NCBI GenBank assembly: GCA_934654805.1
Contig: CAKUGW010000046.1
Span: 1 to 22,372 of the forward strand
Reading direction: 5' to 3'
DNA: 22,372 nucleotides
Origin: an uncultured Kiritimatiellota bacterium
GTDB lineage: Bacteria; Verrucomicrobiota; Kiritimatiellia; RFP12; UBA1067
Of the stretch, positions 13,527 through 19,928 are shown in pieces; the first letter of the stretch is position 1, and each line of letters begins with the position of its first letter. Both the position numbers and the translations under genes were made by a program. The notes under the pieces were generated by a model. It was given only the letters and a program-made list of their open reading frames with translations. It did not search any database and had not been told where the DNA came from.

Positions 13527-14459
13527 TTAGCGGACCTCCTCGCGGAACGGGACGGACGACTGGGCACCGAGGCGCGTGACGGAAATCGCGGCGGCCTTCT
13601 GCGCAAAGGCGATGGCGTCCGCGCAGGAGGCCCCCTCGGCGAGCGCGACGACGAACGCGCCGTTGAACGTGTCGCCGGCGGCCACGCAGTCGACGGCCTT
13701 GACCTTCCTGGTCGGATAGATGCGGTCGTCGTCGCCGCAGTAGACGCCCTTCGCGCCGAGCGTGACGAGGACGTGCTTCACGCCGCGCTTCAGGAACCAG
13801 TCGCGCGCCTGCCGTGCGGATGCGGCATCCGTCACCTTGACGCCCGTCAGGATCTCGGCCTCGGTCTCGTTCGGCGTGATCCAGTCGAGCCACAGGTAGA
13901 GCATGCGCGGCAGCTTCCGCGCCGGCGCGGGATTGAGGACGACCGGGACGCCCGCGAGATGCGCAGTCCGCGCAGCTGCGAGAACCGTCTCGACAGGCGT
14001 CTCCAGCTGGAGGAGAAGCGCGGCCGCCCGCTTGATGTCGGCGGCAAACGGCTTGATGTCCGCGGGCGAGAGCGTGCCGTTCGCGCCCAGCGCAACGGAG
14101 ATCACGTTCTGGCCCTTCGCGCCGACCATGATGAGGGCGGTGCCGCTCGGCTCCGCCGGATCGACGGCGAACCGCGTGTCGATGCCGTCCTTCCTGAGCC
14201 GCGCCGCCGTCTCGCGCCCGAAGAGGTCGTCACCGACCTTGGCGATGAAGACGCAGTCGCCTCGGCGGACGGACAGCCGCGCGACGGCGACCGCCTGGTT
14301 TGCGCCCTTCCCGCCCGGCGTCATCCGGAAGCGTCCGCCCGAAACCGTCTCCCCCGGCACGGGGATCTTTCGCCCCGCGATCACCATGTCGGTGTTCGTG
14401 GAGCCGAGAACGACGATCTTCTTGCGGGCTACGACCTTTTCCCTCTTCGCGTTTTTCAT
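13527..14459 (-). CDS. rbsK: Ribokinase (PfkB family)
   Basis: This 310-residue cytosolic enzyme is a PfkB-fold sugar kinase, most like ribokinase (ATP + D-ribose to ribose 5-phosphate). It opens with KKIVVLGSTNTDMVI, has the sugar-binding GGKGANQAVAVARL (49-62), the central TPNETEAEILTG, and the anion-hole/catalytic loop VAAGDTFNGAF with base D263. The usual GAGD is AAGD here. The only sensible start is ATG 14459, about 13 residues before the family core; the predicted -10 ends just 8 nt upstream and there is no Shine-Dalgarno site, so the mRNA may be leaderless. It heads a small operon with the permease 3 nt downstream. A related nucleoside or pentose kinase cannot be excluded. Confidence 0.9.
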   Translation of the reverse strand: MKNAKREKVVARKKIVVLGSTNTDMVIAGRKIPVPGETVSGGRFRMTPGGKGANQAVAVARLSVRRGDCVFIAKVGDDLFGRETAARLRKDGIDTRFAVDPAEPSGTALIMVGAKGQNVISVALGANGTLSPADIKPFAADIKRAAALLLQLETPVETVLAAARTAHLAGVPVVLNPAPARKLPRMLYLWLDWITPNETEAEILTGVKVTDAASARQARDWFLKRGVKHVLVTLGAKGVYCGDDDRIYPTRKVKAVDCVAAGDTFNGAFVVALAEGASCADAIAFAQKAAAISVTRLGAQSSVPFREEVR

Positions 14460-14467
14460 GATGCGGT

Positions 14468-14496
14468 ATTATCGCATATCCAATCCGCGTTGGCAA
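14468..14496 (-). promoter_or_regulatory. rbsK promoter
   Basis: On the minus strand -35 TTGCCA (14491-14496), a 17-nt spacer and -10 GATAAT (14468-14473), extended by TGC. The ATG of rbsK begins 8 nt after the -10, so transcription should start at or within about 3 nt of the start codon. It is back-to-back with the plus-strand methyltransferase promoter, about 33 nt apart. Confidence 0.7.
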
Positions 14497-14528
14497 GTGC
14501 CTATGCCGCTGCGTGAGAACGCGCATCA

Positions 14529-14544
14529 TTTTTTTTGATATAAT
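14529..14544 (+). promoter_or_regulatory. Promoter of the alkyltransferase gene
   Basis: Eight T followed by GATATAAT gives a consensus -10 (14539-14544) with TGA extension. No good -35 is seen. Predicted start near 14551. An ATG at 14553 would permit a leaderless product 17 residues longer, but a much better ribosome site lies before the ATG at 14604. Confidence 0.7.
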
Positions 14545-14603
14545 TTCGGCTTATGCGGTTTGCAGGCGCGTACGAGAGCCCAAAAAGAGCAAAAGGAGCC
14601 AAG

Positions 14604-15131
14604 ATGGTAGACGTTCAGAACTATGCGTCGCCGATGGGCGACATGCTGCTGGCGGCGGACGAGATTGGGCTGACGGGAGTATGGTTCGACGGCGAGAAGT
14701 TCTTTGCCGACAACCTTCCGGCGGAACATGAGGAGAATGAGACGGCGACGCTCGCGGCGACCAAGCGTTGGCTGGACATTTACTTTGCGGGGAAGGAGCC
14801 TGACTTCACGCCGCCGCTGCATCCCGTCGGCTCGGCGTTCCGCATGCGGGTTTGGGACATTCTCCTGAAAATCCCCTACGGGCAGACCACCACTTACGGC
14901 GAGATTGCGCGGCAGTTGGCGGCGACGAGCGGTGTCGGGAAGATGTCCGCACAGGCTGTCGGCGGCGCCGTGGGACACAACGAGATCTCCATCATCATCC
15001 CGTGCCACCGGGTCGTGGGCGCGAACGGAAACCTGACCGGATACGCAAGCGGCTTGGATCGGAAGATCGCGCTGCTGAAGACGGAACACGTTGACATGAG
15101 CCGCTTCTTCGTCCCGAAGGCGATGAAATGA
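14604..15131 (+). CDS. ogt: Methylated-DNA--[protein]-cysteine S-methyltransferase
   Basis: This 175-residue DNA-repair protein transfers the alkyl group from O6-alkylguanine to its own cysteine in a suicide reaction. The conserved domain is complete: FRMRVWDILLKIPYGQTTTYGE (79-100), the DNA-recognition helix region with GVGKMSAQAVGGAVGHNEISI, and the active-site IIPCHRVVG with C134. The N-terminal ribonuclease-like domain is short but present, and length is normal for Ogt/MGMT. The start was placed at ATG 14604 because AAAGGAG lies 7 nt before it and the protein then begins at the family position; the in-frame ATG at 14553 would add a basic tail not expected in the family. It stands alone behind its own promoter, divergent from rbsK. 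Confidence 0.93.
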   Translation: MVDVQNYASPMGDMLLAADEIGLTGVWFDGEKFFADNLPAEHEENETATLAATKRWLDIYFAGKEPDFTPPLHPVGSAFRMRVWDILLKIPYGQTTTYGEIARQLAATSGVGKMSAQAVGGAVGHNEISIIIPCHRVVGANGNLTGYASGLDRKIALLKTEHVDMSRFFVPKAMK

Positions 15132-15163
15132 CGCGAGGCGGGATCAGCACGTAGGACAGGCTC

Positions 15164-15499
15164 ATGCCGACCGAACACACATTCCAGTGCCGATGCTGCG
15201 GCGCCTGCTGCCGGATTCCCGACGGCATCTGCCGCGTGAGCGAGGCGGAGATCGCGCGCATCGCGGCCTTTCTCGGGCAGCGCGAGGCGGACTTCATCGC
15301 GCACGAGACCGAAGTCGCGCCCGACCGCCGCTCGCTGATGCTGCGGAACACGCCCGCCGGCGCGTGCGTCTGGCTGGACGCGCACAACCGCTGCCGCATT
15401 CATCCCGTAAAGCCCGACAAGTGCCGCACCTTCCCCTTCGCGTGGACGAACGCCGACTCCGCCGAGATCTGCCCCGGGCTCAAGGCGCTGTCGCGATAG
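15164..15499 (+). CDS. YkgJ-family cysteine cluster protein
   Basis: This 111-residue protein has the cysteine pattern of the YkgJ/UPF0153 group (putative Zn or Fe-S binding, biochemical function unknown). The N-terminal motif is FQCRCCGACCRIPDGIC (8-24). The middle holds SEAEIARIAAFLG, and the second half has GACVWLDAHNRCRIHPVKP and DKCRTFPFAW, then EICPGL near the end. All the cysteines expected are present. A ribosome site AGGACAGG precedes the ATG, which lies 32 nt after the methyltransferase stop, so the two could be co-transcribed. Some family members are annotated as Fe-S oxidoreductases or as flagellin lysine N-methylases, but nothing here allows that step. Confidence 0.88.
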   Translation: MPTEHTFQCRCCGACCRIPDGICRVSEAEIARIAAFLGQREADFIAHETEVAPDRRSLMLRNTPAGACVWLDAHNRCRIHPVKPDKCRTFPFAWTNADSAEICPGLKALSR

Positions 15500-15510
15500 G
15501 CCTGGGCCGC

Positions 15511-15542
15511 CTGACCGCCCGGCCGCCCGACCACCCGACCGT
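15511..15542. repeat. Degenerate 8-mer tandem array (4 units)
   Basis: Four 8-bp units of approximate consensus CCGRCCRC (ctgaccgc, ccggccgc, ccgaccac, ccgaccgt) immediately follow the YkgJ gene. The period is the same as the ATTCGAYN array at 2673-2704, though the sequence differs. No transcription terminator is evident here. Confidence 0.7.
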
Positions 15543-15599
15543 TCGCACGCTCTTGCGCTCACGCGCCAGTCCTTTTGGACCCCTTCAGAATTCCCGCAT

Positions 15600-15968
15600 G
15601 TGATTCTCATTTCAGGATATCTGCATGAAAAGTCTTGTTTGCTGTCATTTCTTCTCATTCGGATTGGGGATCCCGCCGACCCTGGGGACAGTCTGCGGAC
15701 AGGAAATGGCGGCTTCACGTATCGGATGCTCATCGAGAGGATCGGCGGCACCTGTGGAATCTACGAGATGGTCGCAAACGGGAAAGGCGGCGTGTCCGTC
15801 TATGAGCTGAGTCCGATGGGCAAGCCGATGAAGGTTACGCTGGCGGACTTCAATCGGGCGAAAGTCGGTGGCGTCTACCTGATTGACTGAGGTGGAAAGG
15901 TCTATGTCTGCGGCGCAGGCACGGGCGAGGCGGGTGTCGCGTTCGCCCGCCGCCTGCTGGGGAAATGA
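15600..15968 (+). pseudogene. Unrecognised short reading frame interrupted by an in-frame TGA
   Basis: A frame from about 15600 to the TGA at 15888-15890 encodes a plausible protein segment, best from ATG 15726: MLIERIGGTCGIYEMVANGK, then VSVYELSPMGKPMKVTLADF and ending GGVYLID. After the TGA the same frame continues sensibly as GGKVYVCGAGTGEAGVAFAR and RLLGK to a second stop at 15966-15968. I do not recognise the protein. Sequence before ~15690 looks non-coding. The simplest reading is a decayed 3' fragment of a gene with one nonsense change; no ribosome site or promoter is obvious. Confidence 0.4.
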
Positions 15969-16026
15969 GGTCGAAGTCGCCAACTTCGCCTTCACGAGCC
16001 GGAACTCGGACGTGCGCCCTGAACGC

Positions 16027-16056
16027 CTGACGCGGGATGGCCCGTTTTGATATAAT
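16027..16056 (+). promoter_or_regulatory. Promoter of the Mur ligase gene
   Basis: A weak -35 CTGACG (16027-16032), an 18-nt spacer ending in TTTTGA, and a perfect -10 TATAAT (16051-16056) with TGA extension. The ATG at 16063 begins 6 nt after the -10, which is where transcription itself should start, so a leaderless mRNA is predicted. Confidence 0.75.
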
Positions 16057-16062
16057 GGGCGC

Positions 16063-17367
16063 ATGAAGCAAAGGAGCACAGCGCCGGCGAAACGGCACTT
16101 GATTGGAATTGGCGGCGTCGGCATGAGCGCGCTCGCGACGGCCCTCGTGAAGCTGGGCGACACGGTGACGGGCGCCGACCGCACGCTGGACACGCCGAAC
16201 GTCCGCTTTCTCGAATCGCTCGGCGTGAAGGTCTTTCCCGACGACGGCCGCGGCATCGATGCGGCGACGGACGAGGTGGTCGTCTCGACGGCCATCGAGG
16301 CGACAAACCCCGGCCTGCGCAAGGCGCGCGACCTCGGCATCCCCGTCACGCACCGCGCCAAGGCCCTCGCCCGCACGCTTGCGGGGCACAGGCTCGTCGC
16401 CGTCGTCGGCACGTGCGGCAAGTCGACGGTGACGGCGATGCTCGGCCATGTCCTCGCCGCATGCGGACTCGACCCGCTGTGCGTCAACGGCGCGAACGTG
16501 CCGGGCTGGGACGGGGCGGTGCGCTTCGGACGCGGCGAATACGCCGTTGCCGAGGTGGACGAGAGCGACAGGTCGCTCGTCGCCTTCAGCCCCTACGCGG
16601 CGATCGTCACGAACGCCTCCGCCGACCACTACTCGAAGGAGGAGATGGATGCGGTCTTCGATGCGTTCGTGAAGGGCTGCCAAGGGCCGGTAGTGGACGG
16701 GAGAAAAGGTTTAGAAGGTTTGGAAGGTTTGGAAGTGCCGATTCCGGGCGAGCACAATCGCCAGAACGCGGAACTGGCCGTGCGCATGGCGGTTGCGCTG
16801 GGCGTGAAGCCGTCCGAGGCGATGGCCGCGATGAAGACTTTCCGCGGCGTCGAACGCCGCCTGCAGATTGTCTCTTCCGCGCGTCCAAATCCCTCATCCC
16901 CCATCCCCCATCCCTCATCCCTTGCGCCTTCCGTCTATGACGACTATGCGCACAACCCGGAGAAGCTGCGGGCGATGTGGACGACGCTCGCCGAGAAGTA
17001 TCCGCAGGGGATTTGTGCCATTTGGCGTCCGCACGGCTACGCGCCGCTCCGCAAGATGAAGGACGCGCTCGCGGCGATGTTCGCGGAGACGATCCGTCCG
17101 CAGGACCGGCTGCTGCTGCTGCCCGTCTACGATGCGGGCGGCACGACGGACCGCTCGATCAACTCGGATGCGCTTGTCGCGGCGCTGGCGCGCGCGGACG
17201 CGGCGGCGGGTGCGCGCGTGGTGCCTGTCGCCGACCTCGACGCGGCGTTCGGCTGGTGCGCGGCGCATCGCCGCGACTTCGGCTGCTTCGTGACGTGCGG
17301 GGCGCGCGACCCGGGGCTGCCCGTCCTCGCCCGTCGGCTGGCGGAAGGGGATCCAGGTTTGCGGTGA
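16063..17367 (+). CDS. Mur ligase family protein (MurC/Mpl-like)
   Basis: This 434-residue cytosolic ligase belongs to the ATP-dependent Mur family that joins L-Ala (MurC) or a recovered peptide (Mpl) to UDP-MurNAc. It has the N-terminal UDP-sugar Rossmann motif RHLIGIGGVGMSALA, the ATP loop VVGTCGKSTVTAMLG (113-127; the usual His is Cys and the following Thr is Ser), EVDESDRSL, NASADHYSKEEMDAVF, GEHNRQNAELAV, FRGVERRLQIV and YDDYAHNPEKL. The central-domain part between ADH and GEHN is about 40 residues shorter than in typical MurC. Two in-frame repeat tracts interrupt it (16708-16734, 16891-16918). The N-terminus is MurC-like rather than Mpl-like, but it is not in a mur cluster and the odd ATP loop leaves the substrate open. 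The start codon lies 6 nt after the -10, with no ribosome site. Confidence 0.85.
   Translation: MKQRSTAPAKRHLIGIGGVGMSALATALVKLGDTVTGADRTLDTPNVRFLESLGVKVFPDDGRGIDAATDEVVVSTAIEATNPGLRKARDLGIPVTHRAKALARTLAGHRLVAVVGTCGKSTVTAMLGHVLAACGLDPLCVNGANVPGWDGAVRFGRGEYAVAEVDESDRSLVAFSPYAAIVTNASADHYSKEEMDAVFDAFVKGCQGPVVDGRKGLEGLEGLEVPIPGEHNRQNAELAVRMAVALGVKPSEAMAAMKTFRGVERRLQIVSSARPNPSSPIPHPSSLAPSVYDDYAHNPEKLRAMWTTLAEKYPQGICAIWRPHGYAPLRKMKDALAAMFAETIRPQDRLLLLPVYDAGGTTDRSINSDALVAALARADAAAGARVVPVADLDAAFGWCAAHRRDFGCFVTCGARDPGLPVLARRLAEGDPGLR
16708..16734 (+). repeat. Three tandem 9-mers within the Mur ligase gene
   Basis: ggtttagaa, ggtttggaa, ggtttggaa encode the repeated Gly-Leu-Glu of GLEGLEGLEV. The tract sits where a normal MurC has several tens of additional residues. 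AT-richer than the surroundings. Being a multiple of three, copy-number change would leave the frame intact. Confidence 0.9.
16891..16918 (+). repeat. Four tandem 7-mers within the Mur ligase gene
   Basis: Four units of CCCYCAT (ccctcat, cccccat, cccccat, ccctcat) lie in the loop between FRGVERRLQIV and YDDYAHNP, encoding a Pro/Ser/His-rich insertion (about residues 273-290) absent from usual family members. As the unit is 7 bp, gain or loss of one unit would break the frame. Confidence 0.9.
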
Positions 17368-17573
17368 TGGTGCGGCTCGCGGGCGGTTCTGTCGGCTGAG
17401 GGCCGGATAGGGCCTTCGGCGGCGTGCGCTTCGGCCGTGCGCGCGACGGCTTCGGTGCGCAAGTCCGCATCCAGTTTCTCCCAGACGATCTTGATGCGCG
17501 GTCAGTTTCCCCTTCTGCTCCGCGTCGCTGGTGAGGGCGGCGGATAGACTTCACGCGGCAGAATTGCTATAAT
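17368..17573. other. Intergenic region with a decayed reading frame and the ribH promoter
   Basis: The 242-nt gap between the Mur ligase and ribH. On the minus strand, about 17501 down to 17395, a frame reads IKIVWEKLDADLRTEAVART and AEAHAAEG with good codon usage. It is preceded directly by a stop, beyond which another frame reads AEQKGKLTA; this looks like an old gene with a frameshift, but is weakly supported. At 17565-17573 TGCTATAAT is an extended -10 for ribH (plus strand), with predicted start near 17580 and a normal ~30-nt leader. Confidence 0.45.
17565..17573 (+). promoter_or_regulatory. ribH promoter (extended -10)
   Basis: TGCTATAAT, identical to the extended -10 of the T3SS operon promoter on the other strand at 10570-10578. 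No FMN riboswitch-like structure fits in the short leader before ribH. Confidence 0.65.
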
Positions 17574-17609
17574 ACCGCGCATATTTCGCAAATACAGGAA
17601 AGTGGAGAC

Positions 17610-18071
17610 ATGAAAGAAGTCATTGGCACGCTGAACGCGCAGGGGATGAAGGTCGCCCTTGTCGTCAGCCGGTTCAACAGTTTTCTCACGGAACAGCTCG
17701 TGAAGGGCGCGGCGGACGCCTTCGTGCGCCTCGGCGGCGACGAGAAGGATCTCCTGCTCGTGCGCGTGCCGGGGGCGTACGAGATTCCGCTCGTGGCGAA
17801 GAAGCTCGCGGCGGCGAAGGCGGTCGATGCCGTCCTCGCGCTCGGCGCGGTCGTGCAGGGCGCGACGGCGCACGCCGACCTCATCAACCAGGCGACGGCC
17901 AAGGCGTTCGAGGAGATCTCGGTCGAGACGGGCGTGCCGGTGCTGGACGGCGTCGTGTCGGCCGAGAACCTGGAGCAGGCCGTCGAGCGCTGCGGCACGA
18001 AGCAGGGCAACAAGGGCTTCTCGGCGATGCAGTCCGCCGTCGAGATGGTCAACGTGCTGAAGGGGTTGTGA
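17610..18071 (+). CDS. ribH: 6,7-dimethyl-8-ribityllumazine synthase
   Basis: This 153-residue enzyme condenses 5-amino-6-ribitylamino-uracil with 3,4-dihydroxybutanone 4-phosphate, the penultimate step of riboflavin synthesis, and normally assembles as pentamers or 60-mers. Motifs in order: VSRFNSFLTEQLVKGA (substrate site, RFN), VPGAYEIPLVAKKL (53-66), ALGAVVQGATAHADLI (77-92) with the catalytic H88, and GTKQGNKGFSAMQSAVEM at the C-terminus. Where most family members have RG before the catalytic loop there is QG (Q83), and HFD is HAD. Length is standard. GGAG lies before the ATG and an extended -10 stands about 37 nt upstream. No other rib genes are nearby. Confidence 0.95.
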   Translation: MKEVIGTLNAQGMKVALVVSRFNSFLTEQLVKGAADAFVRLGGDEKDLLLVRVPGAYEIPLVAKKLAAAKAVDAVLALGAVVQGATAHADLINQATAKAFEEISVETGVPVLDGVVSAENLEQAVERCGTKQGNKGFSAMQSAVEMVNVLKGL

Positions 18072-18115
18072 AGCTGAGAAGGCGCCTTTGTCGGACGTCC
18101 TCTGTCCTTTGTCCG

Positions 18116-18153
18116 AATAAAACCATAAAACCAGAATAAAACCATAAAACCAG
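18116..18153. repeat. Perfect 19-bp tandem duplication
   Basis: AATAAAACCATAAAACCAG occurs twice in immediate succession, in the 98-nt ribH-pfp spacer just before the phosphofructokinase start. Very AT-rich against a GC-rich background. Each unit itself contains two similar 8-9-bp parts (ATAAAACC), so this is another expanding short-repeat tract. Confidence 0.95.
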
Positions 18154-18169
18154 AAAGAAAGCACCAAAA

Positions 18170-19411
18170 ATGAAAGAAGTGAAGAAAGTTGCGTTTCTGA
18201 CCGCCGGCGGCCTCGCGCCGTGCCTCTCGAGCTCGATCGGGTTCCTGATCGACGAGTACAACAAGGTCGCCCCGAACGTCGAGATGATCGGCTACGTGAA
18301 CGGCTACATGGGTCTCCTGAAGGGCGACTCGATCCCGGTGACGCCCGAGGTGCGCAAGCGCGCGCTCGTCCTCACGCGCCACGGCGGCTCGCCGATCGGC
18401 AACAGCCGCGTGAAGCTCACGAACGTCAAGGACTGCGTGAAGCGCGGGCTCGTCCGCGAGGGCGAGGATCCGCTGAAGGTCGCGGCCGACCAGCTCGTCA
18501 GGGACGGCGTGGACGTGCTGCACACGATCGGCGGCGACGACACGAACACGACGGCGGCCGACCTCGCGGCGTATCTCGCGAAGCACAGCTACCCGCTCAT
18601 CGTCGTCGGCCTGCCGAAGACGATCGACAACGACGTCTACCCGATCAAGCAGTCGCTCGGCGCGTGGACGGCGGCGGAGGAGGGCGCGAAGTTCTTCATG
18701 AACGTCGTCAAGGAGAACTCGGCGAACCCGCGCGCGCTCACGATCCACGAGGTCATGGGCCGCAACTGCGGCTGGCTCACCTACAAGACGGCGCAGTGCT
18801 ACCGCAAGATGCTCAAGTCGATGTCGTCGCGCGGGCTCTTCCTCGACGACTTCAACCTGACGATGGGCCGCCAGGACGTGCACGCGGTCTACGTGCCGGA
18901 GTCGAAGATCGACTTCGAGGACGAGGCGCTGCGCCTGCGGGCCGTCATGGACAAGTGGGATTCCGTCAACATCTTCGTGTCCGAGGGCGCGGGCGTGAAG
19001 GACATCATCGACGAGATGCGCCGCCGCGGCGAGGACGTGCCCGTCGATGCGTTCGGGCATCCGCGCCTTGACAAGGTGAACGTCGGCCAGTACATCGGCA
19101 AGCGCTTCGGCGAGATGCTCGGCGCCGAGAAGGTGCAGGTCTTCAAGTCGGGCTACTTCGCCCGCGCGGCCGCGCCGAACAAGAAGGACCTGAAGCTCAT
19201 CGAGAAGTGCGCGCGCAAGGCGGTCGAGTGCGCCCTCGCGGGCGAGAGCGGCGTCGTCGGGCCGGACGAGAACAAGGCCGCCGAGATCCGGGCGTGCGAG
19301 TTCCCGCGCATCAAGGGCGGCAAGCCCTTCAACGTGCGCAAGGGCTCGTTCCGCAAGATGCTGACCGAGATCGGCCAGCCCAACCCGCGCAAGAAGCGCA
19401 CGGCCCGGTAA
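18170..19411 (+). CDS. pfp: Pyrophosphate-dependent 6-phosphofructokinase
   Basis: This 413-residue glycolytic enzyme phosphorylates fructose 6-phosphate, using pyrophosphate reversibly. The donor motif is GGDDTNT (121-127): Asp at the fourth position, where ATP-PFKs have Gly, is the mark of PPi-dependent enzymes. The catalytic loop PKTIDND (149-155) and the substrate motif MGRNCGWL (196-203) are intact, and the N-terminus reads KVAFLTAGGLAPCLSSSIG. The length fits the ~400-residue PPi-PFK groups. It starts 98 nt after ribH behind an AT-rich repeat tract with only a weak ribosome site (AGAAAG). It ends 13 nt before exbB, so it may be transcribed with it, without any clear functional link. Confidence 0.95.
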   Translation: MKEVKKVAFLTAGGLAPCLSSSIGFLIDEYNKVAPNVEMIGYVNGYMGLLKGDSIPVTPEVRKRALVLTRHGGSPIGNSRVKLTNVKDCVKRGLVREGEDPLKVAADQLVRDGVDVLHTIGGDDTNTTAADLAAYLAKHSYPLIVVGLPKTIDNDVYPIKQSLGAWTAAEEGAKFFMNVVKENSANPRALTIHEVMGRNCGWLTYKTAQCYRKMLKSMSSRGLFLDDFNLTMGRQDVHAVYVPESKIDFEDEALRLRAVMDKWDSVNIFVSEGAGVKDIIDEMRRRGEDVPVDAFGHPRLDKVNVGQYIGKRFGEMLGAEKVQVFKSGYFARAAAPNKKDLKLIEKCARKAVECALAGESGVVGPDENKAAEIRACEFPRIKGGKPFNVRKGSFRKMLTEIGQPNPRKKRTAR

Positions 19412-19424
19412 TGGTTCGGACGCG

Positions 19425-19928
19425 ATGAACGACATCACCTTTGGACAGGCCTGGGCGTACGGCGGCCCCCTGATGTGGGTCCTGGCGGGAATCTCCGTCT
19501 TTGCGCTCGCGGTCATCCTCTACCTCTGGATCGCGCAGATGCGCTTCGTCTTCGTGCCGTCCGCCCTGCGGCGGCTGCAGGCGGCGAAGGACCTCGCGGC
19601 GGAGGGCAAGCGCATCGCCGCGCGCGCGAACGCGGCCGTGGACTGGCTCGCGGACATCGCGGCGGTCGCGCCGCTCGTCGGCCTGCTCGGCACGGTGCTC
19701 GGCATGTTCCAGGCCTTCGGCGGCATCGCGAGCGACGTCTCGGCCGGCGCGAAGCCGGTCGTGCTCGCGCAGGGCGTCTCGCAGGCGATCGTGACGACGA
19801 TCTTCGGCCTCGCGGTCGCCATCCCCGCGCTCGTCGCCTACGCCTTCTTCCGCCGCCGCTGCGCGAAGCGCATCGCCGAGCTGGAGGAGGCGTGCGAGGA
19901 AATCGCCGTCGGAGCGGCCCGGAAATGA
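19425..19928 (+). CDS. exbB: MotA/TolQ/ExbB family proton-channel protein
   Basis: This 167-residue inner-membrane protein forms, with ExbD, the proton-driven motor that energises TonB- or Tol-type processes. Three hydrophobic segments are visible: ~14-38 (PLMWVLAGISVFALAVILYL), ~77-100 including LVGLLGTVLGMFQAF, the family signature, and ~116-142 (GVSQAIVTTIFGLAVAIPAL). The cytoplasmic loop between TM1 and TM2 is short, so the protein is smaller than typical ExbB (about 210-240). It overlaps exbD by 4 nt (ATGA) and begins 13 nt after the phosphofructokinase gene. TolQ versus ExbB cannot be settled from the sequence. Confidence 0.88.
   Translation: MNDITFGQAWAYGGPLMWVLAGISVFALAVILYLWIAQMRFVFVPSALRRLQAAKDLAAEGKRIAARANAAVDWLADIAAVAPLVGLLGTVLGMFQAFGGIASDVSAGAKPVVLAQGVSQAIVTTIFGLAVAIPALVAYAFFRRRCAKRIAELEEACEEIAVGAARK

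Noticed and set aside
12375..14516. 713-residue plus-strand open frame over the permease and ribokinase
   Set aside because: Arg/Asp-rich antisense shadow of two well-recognised genes.
15625..15810. 61-residue frame starting MKSLVCCHFF
   Set aside because: No ribosome site, and its composition is less protein-like than the overlapping frame that continues to 15968.
19475..19924. Long N-terminal extension of the exbD frame
   Set aside because: It is the shifted frame of exbB; ExbD begins at the ATGA overlap at 19925.
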